From: Leptolyngbya sp. O-77
GTDB taxonomy: Bacteria; Cyanobacteriota; Cyanobacteriia; Elainellales; Elainellaceae
Direction: 5' to 3'
Assembly: GCF_001548395.1 (NCBI RefSeq)
Contig: NZ_AP017367.1
Location: forward strand, 285,001-349,000
DNA: 64,000 nt
The position numbers and the translations under genes are program-made. The notes beneath the pieces were generated by a model. The model was not told where the DNA came from. It did not search any database and was given only the letters and a program-made list of their open reading frames with translations. Positions 62,981 to 64,000 of the stretch are shown piece after piece; positions within the stretch are counted from its first letter, which is position 1, and every line of letters begins with the position of its first letter.

Positions 62981-64000
62981 TCAAATCCATGACGGCAGCC
63001 AGCGGCGTAGCTGTAGACCGTCCGCAGAGAGGGGCAGTCCCAGAAACAATGGCATCCAGAAGATAAAGCCGAAAATGACGAGGGCGATCGCCCCCCACGC
63101 CAGCCGCCGTGACCAGGGTTTGGTGCTGTGGAGCCAGCGATCTAGGACGAGTGCTAGACCCAGCACGGTCAGCAGTTCGGCGCTCATGTAGTGATACAGA
63201 AAGGTGCAGCGGGTGACGCGCATCCACATCAGCCATTGCACGGCCCAGTTGCCCACCACAAAGGCGGCAGCGCTAAGGTATGGCTGTGTATCGGGAGAGA
63301 GGCTCAGGGTCGATTCTGCGCCAGAGCGGGCTGCCTGCACGGCGGTTGCCCAGCGCCACAGCCAGTAGCCCACCACGCCCACCAGCAGCGCGATCGCCAC
63401 CGTTGAGAGCCACCACAGGGTCGGCGTGCCCATTGCGTGAACGTCGTAAATCACGTCTCCAGCCGCCGTGGGCGCATCGGGCCCGACGACGGGCACCGGA
63501 TCGCCCGGAGCCGCCGTTTTGTAAAAATAGGCAACCGGACGCAGCATCAGCGGCCAGGTATACCACGGCGAACAGTAGGGGTGAGCGTCCATGCCGCCCA
63601 CACGGCTGTGATAGTCGAGGATGCGGTTTTGCCAGCCTGCAAAGCTGGTGCTGGGGTCGAGTTGAATATAGGGCAGCCAGCTCAGGTAGTAGGTCAGAAA
63701 AGGAATTCCCGCCATGCTCAGCGCCCACACGCCCGCATTCAAGCGAGACAGACCCGACAGCGGCGCGGCAAAGGGCAGGCTGGGCAGTCCGCGCTGCTGC
63801 AACCGCTGCATTCCCCATGCCACTATCCACAGTAGGTACGCCCCCGCCAAAAACGCCACGCCGTTCCACTTGATCCCCACTGACGCGCCGAAGCCTATGC
63901 CTGCCAGCACTAGATTCAGCCAGACGACGGGGGTGAGTTTGTTGGCGGAATGCAGCCTGTGGAGCGATCGCAACAAAAGCCACCAGCCCAGTAGCCCAAA
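62981..64000 (-). CDS. Dolichyl-phosphate-mannose-protein mannosyltransferase (PMT) family, partial
   Basis: C-terminal part of a multi-membrane GT39-type glycosyltransferase. The minus-strand frame is open from the right edge of the window, so the N-terminal half lies outside. The segment FGASVGIKWNG (lumenal loop), SRVGGMDAHPYCSPWYTWPL and a series of C-terminal membrane helices with TRCTFLYHYM fit PMT family proteins. In bacteria these transfer mannose to exported proteins or sugars to envelope. The stop is two bases from that of trmB, and the two genes are convergent. Confidence 0.85.
   Translation of the reverse strand, partial: FGLLGWWLLLRSLHRLHSANKLTPVVWLNLVLAGIGFGASVGIKWNGVAFLAGAYLLWIVAWGMQRLQQRGLPSLPFAAPLSGLSRLNAGVWALSMAGIPFLTYYLSWLPYIQLDPSTSFAGWQNRILDYHSRVGGMDAHPYCSPWYTWPLMLRPVAYFYKTAAPGDPVPVVGPDAPTAAGDVIYDVHAMGTPTLWWLSTVAIALLVGVVGYWLWRWATAVQAARSGAESTLSLSPDTQPYLSAAAFVVGNWAVQWLMWMRVTRCTFLYHYMSAELLTVLGLALVLDRWLHSTKPWSRRLAWGAIALVIFGFIFWMPLFLGLPLSADGLQLRRWLPSWI

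Overview
The window is chromosomal DNA of a cyanobacterium. The evidence is a chlorophyll synthase gene (chlG), the very frequent HIP1 octamer GCGATCGC and its GGCGATCGCC extensions, an IscA gene beside the str ribosomal operon, and many families typical of the phylum (DevC/DevA transporter, LabA-like NYN protein, LptC, DUF4278, pentapeptide-repeat lipoprotein, DUF445). The sequence is GC-rich with numerous short tandem repeats between genes, which fits a filamentous Leptolyngbya-like lineage; that placement is a guess. No rRNA, tRNA, CRISPR array or insertion sequence was recognised.

Layout. 0-9.4 kb: gloB (cut by the window edge), devC and devA, a GAF-SpoIIE phosphatase, a pentapeptide lipoprotein, argH and an ABC-2 permease. 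9.8-14.4 kb (minus strand): a methyltransferase, comB, a panE-like reductase, cdsA and cbiT. comB, cdsA and cbiT each carry a reading-frame lesion as written. 14.9-17.8 kb: glmM and a DUF445 protein. 17.8-19.5 kb: a two-domain winged-helix gene surrounded by about 30 copies of an 11-bp quasi-palindrome (consensus GTCCTCAGGAC), nearly all in runs with exactly 12-bp spacing, plus a convincing minus-strand structured RNA whose promoter abuts two of these sites. This is the most unusual part of the window. 19.6-32 kb: housekeeping genes (phasin-like, dacB, lptC, labA-like, metG, VOC, GST, cupin, hemL, SH3 protein, retropepsin-like protease, M50 protease). 32.4-38.7 kb: HAD phosphatase, ATP-dependent DNA ligase, histidine kinase, class-I glutamine amidotransferase-type hydrolase and an SDR. 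38.9-44.6 kb (minus): rpsL-rpsG-fusA-tuf-rpsJ with iscA upstream. 44.8-49.4 kb: sugar-phosphate cupin, phosphodiester glycosidase and small cyanobacterial proteins. 49.5-52.9 kb: a P-loop ATPase followed by a TPR protein with a probable degenerate ATPase head. 52.9-58.3 kb: rlmD, a small protein and a large GH15/phosphorylase-kinase-like protein. 58.4-60.2 kb: an AT-richer, HIP1-free pair of overlapping genes, a ParA-like ATPase and a HEPN-like protein, probably acquired. 60.3-64 kb: Uma2 nuclease, chlG, trmB and a truncated PMT mannosyltransferase.

How the genes work together: the str operon, rlmD, trmB and metG serve translation. glmM and dacB serve the cell wall. lptC and the DevC/DevA pair serve envelope transport. 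hemL, cbiT and chlG serve tetrapyrrole synthesis. Three places look like candidate systems that the usual labels do not explain: the 12-bp operator array with its regulator and RNA, the ParA-HEPN pair, and the ATPase/TPR pair.
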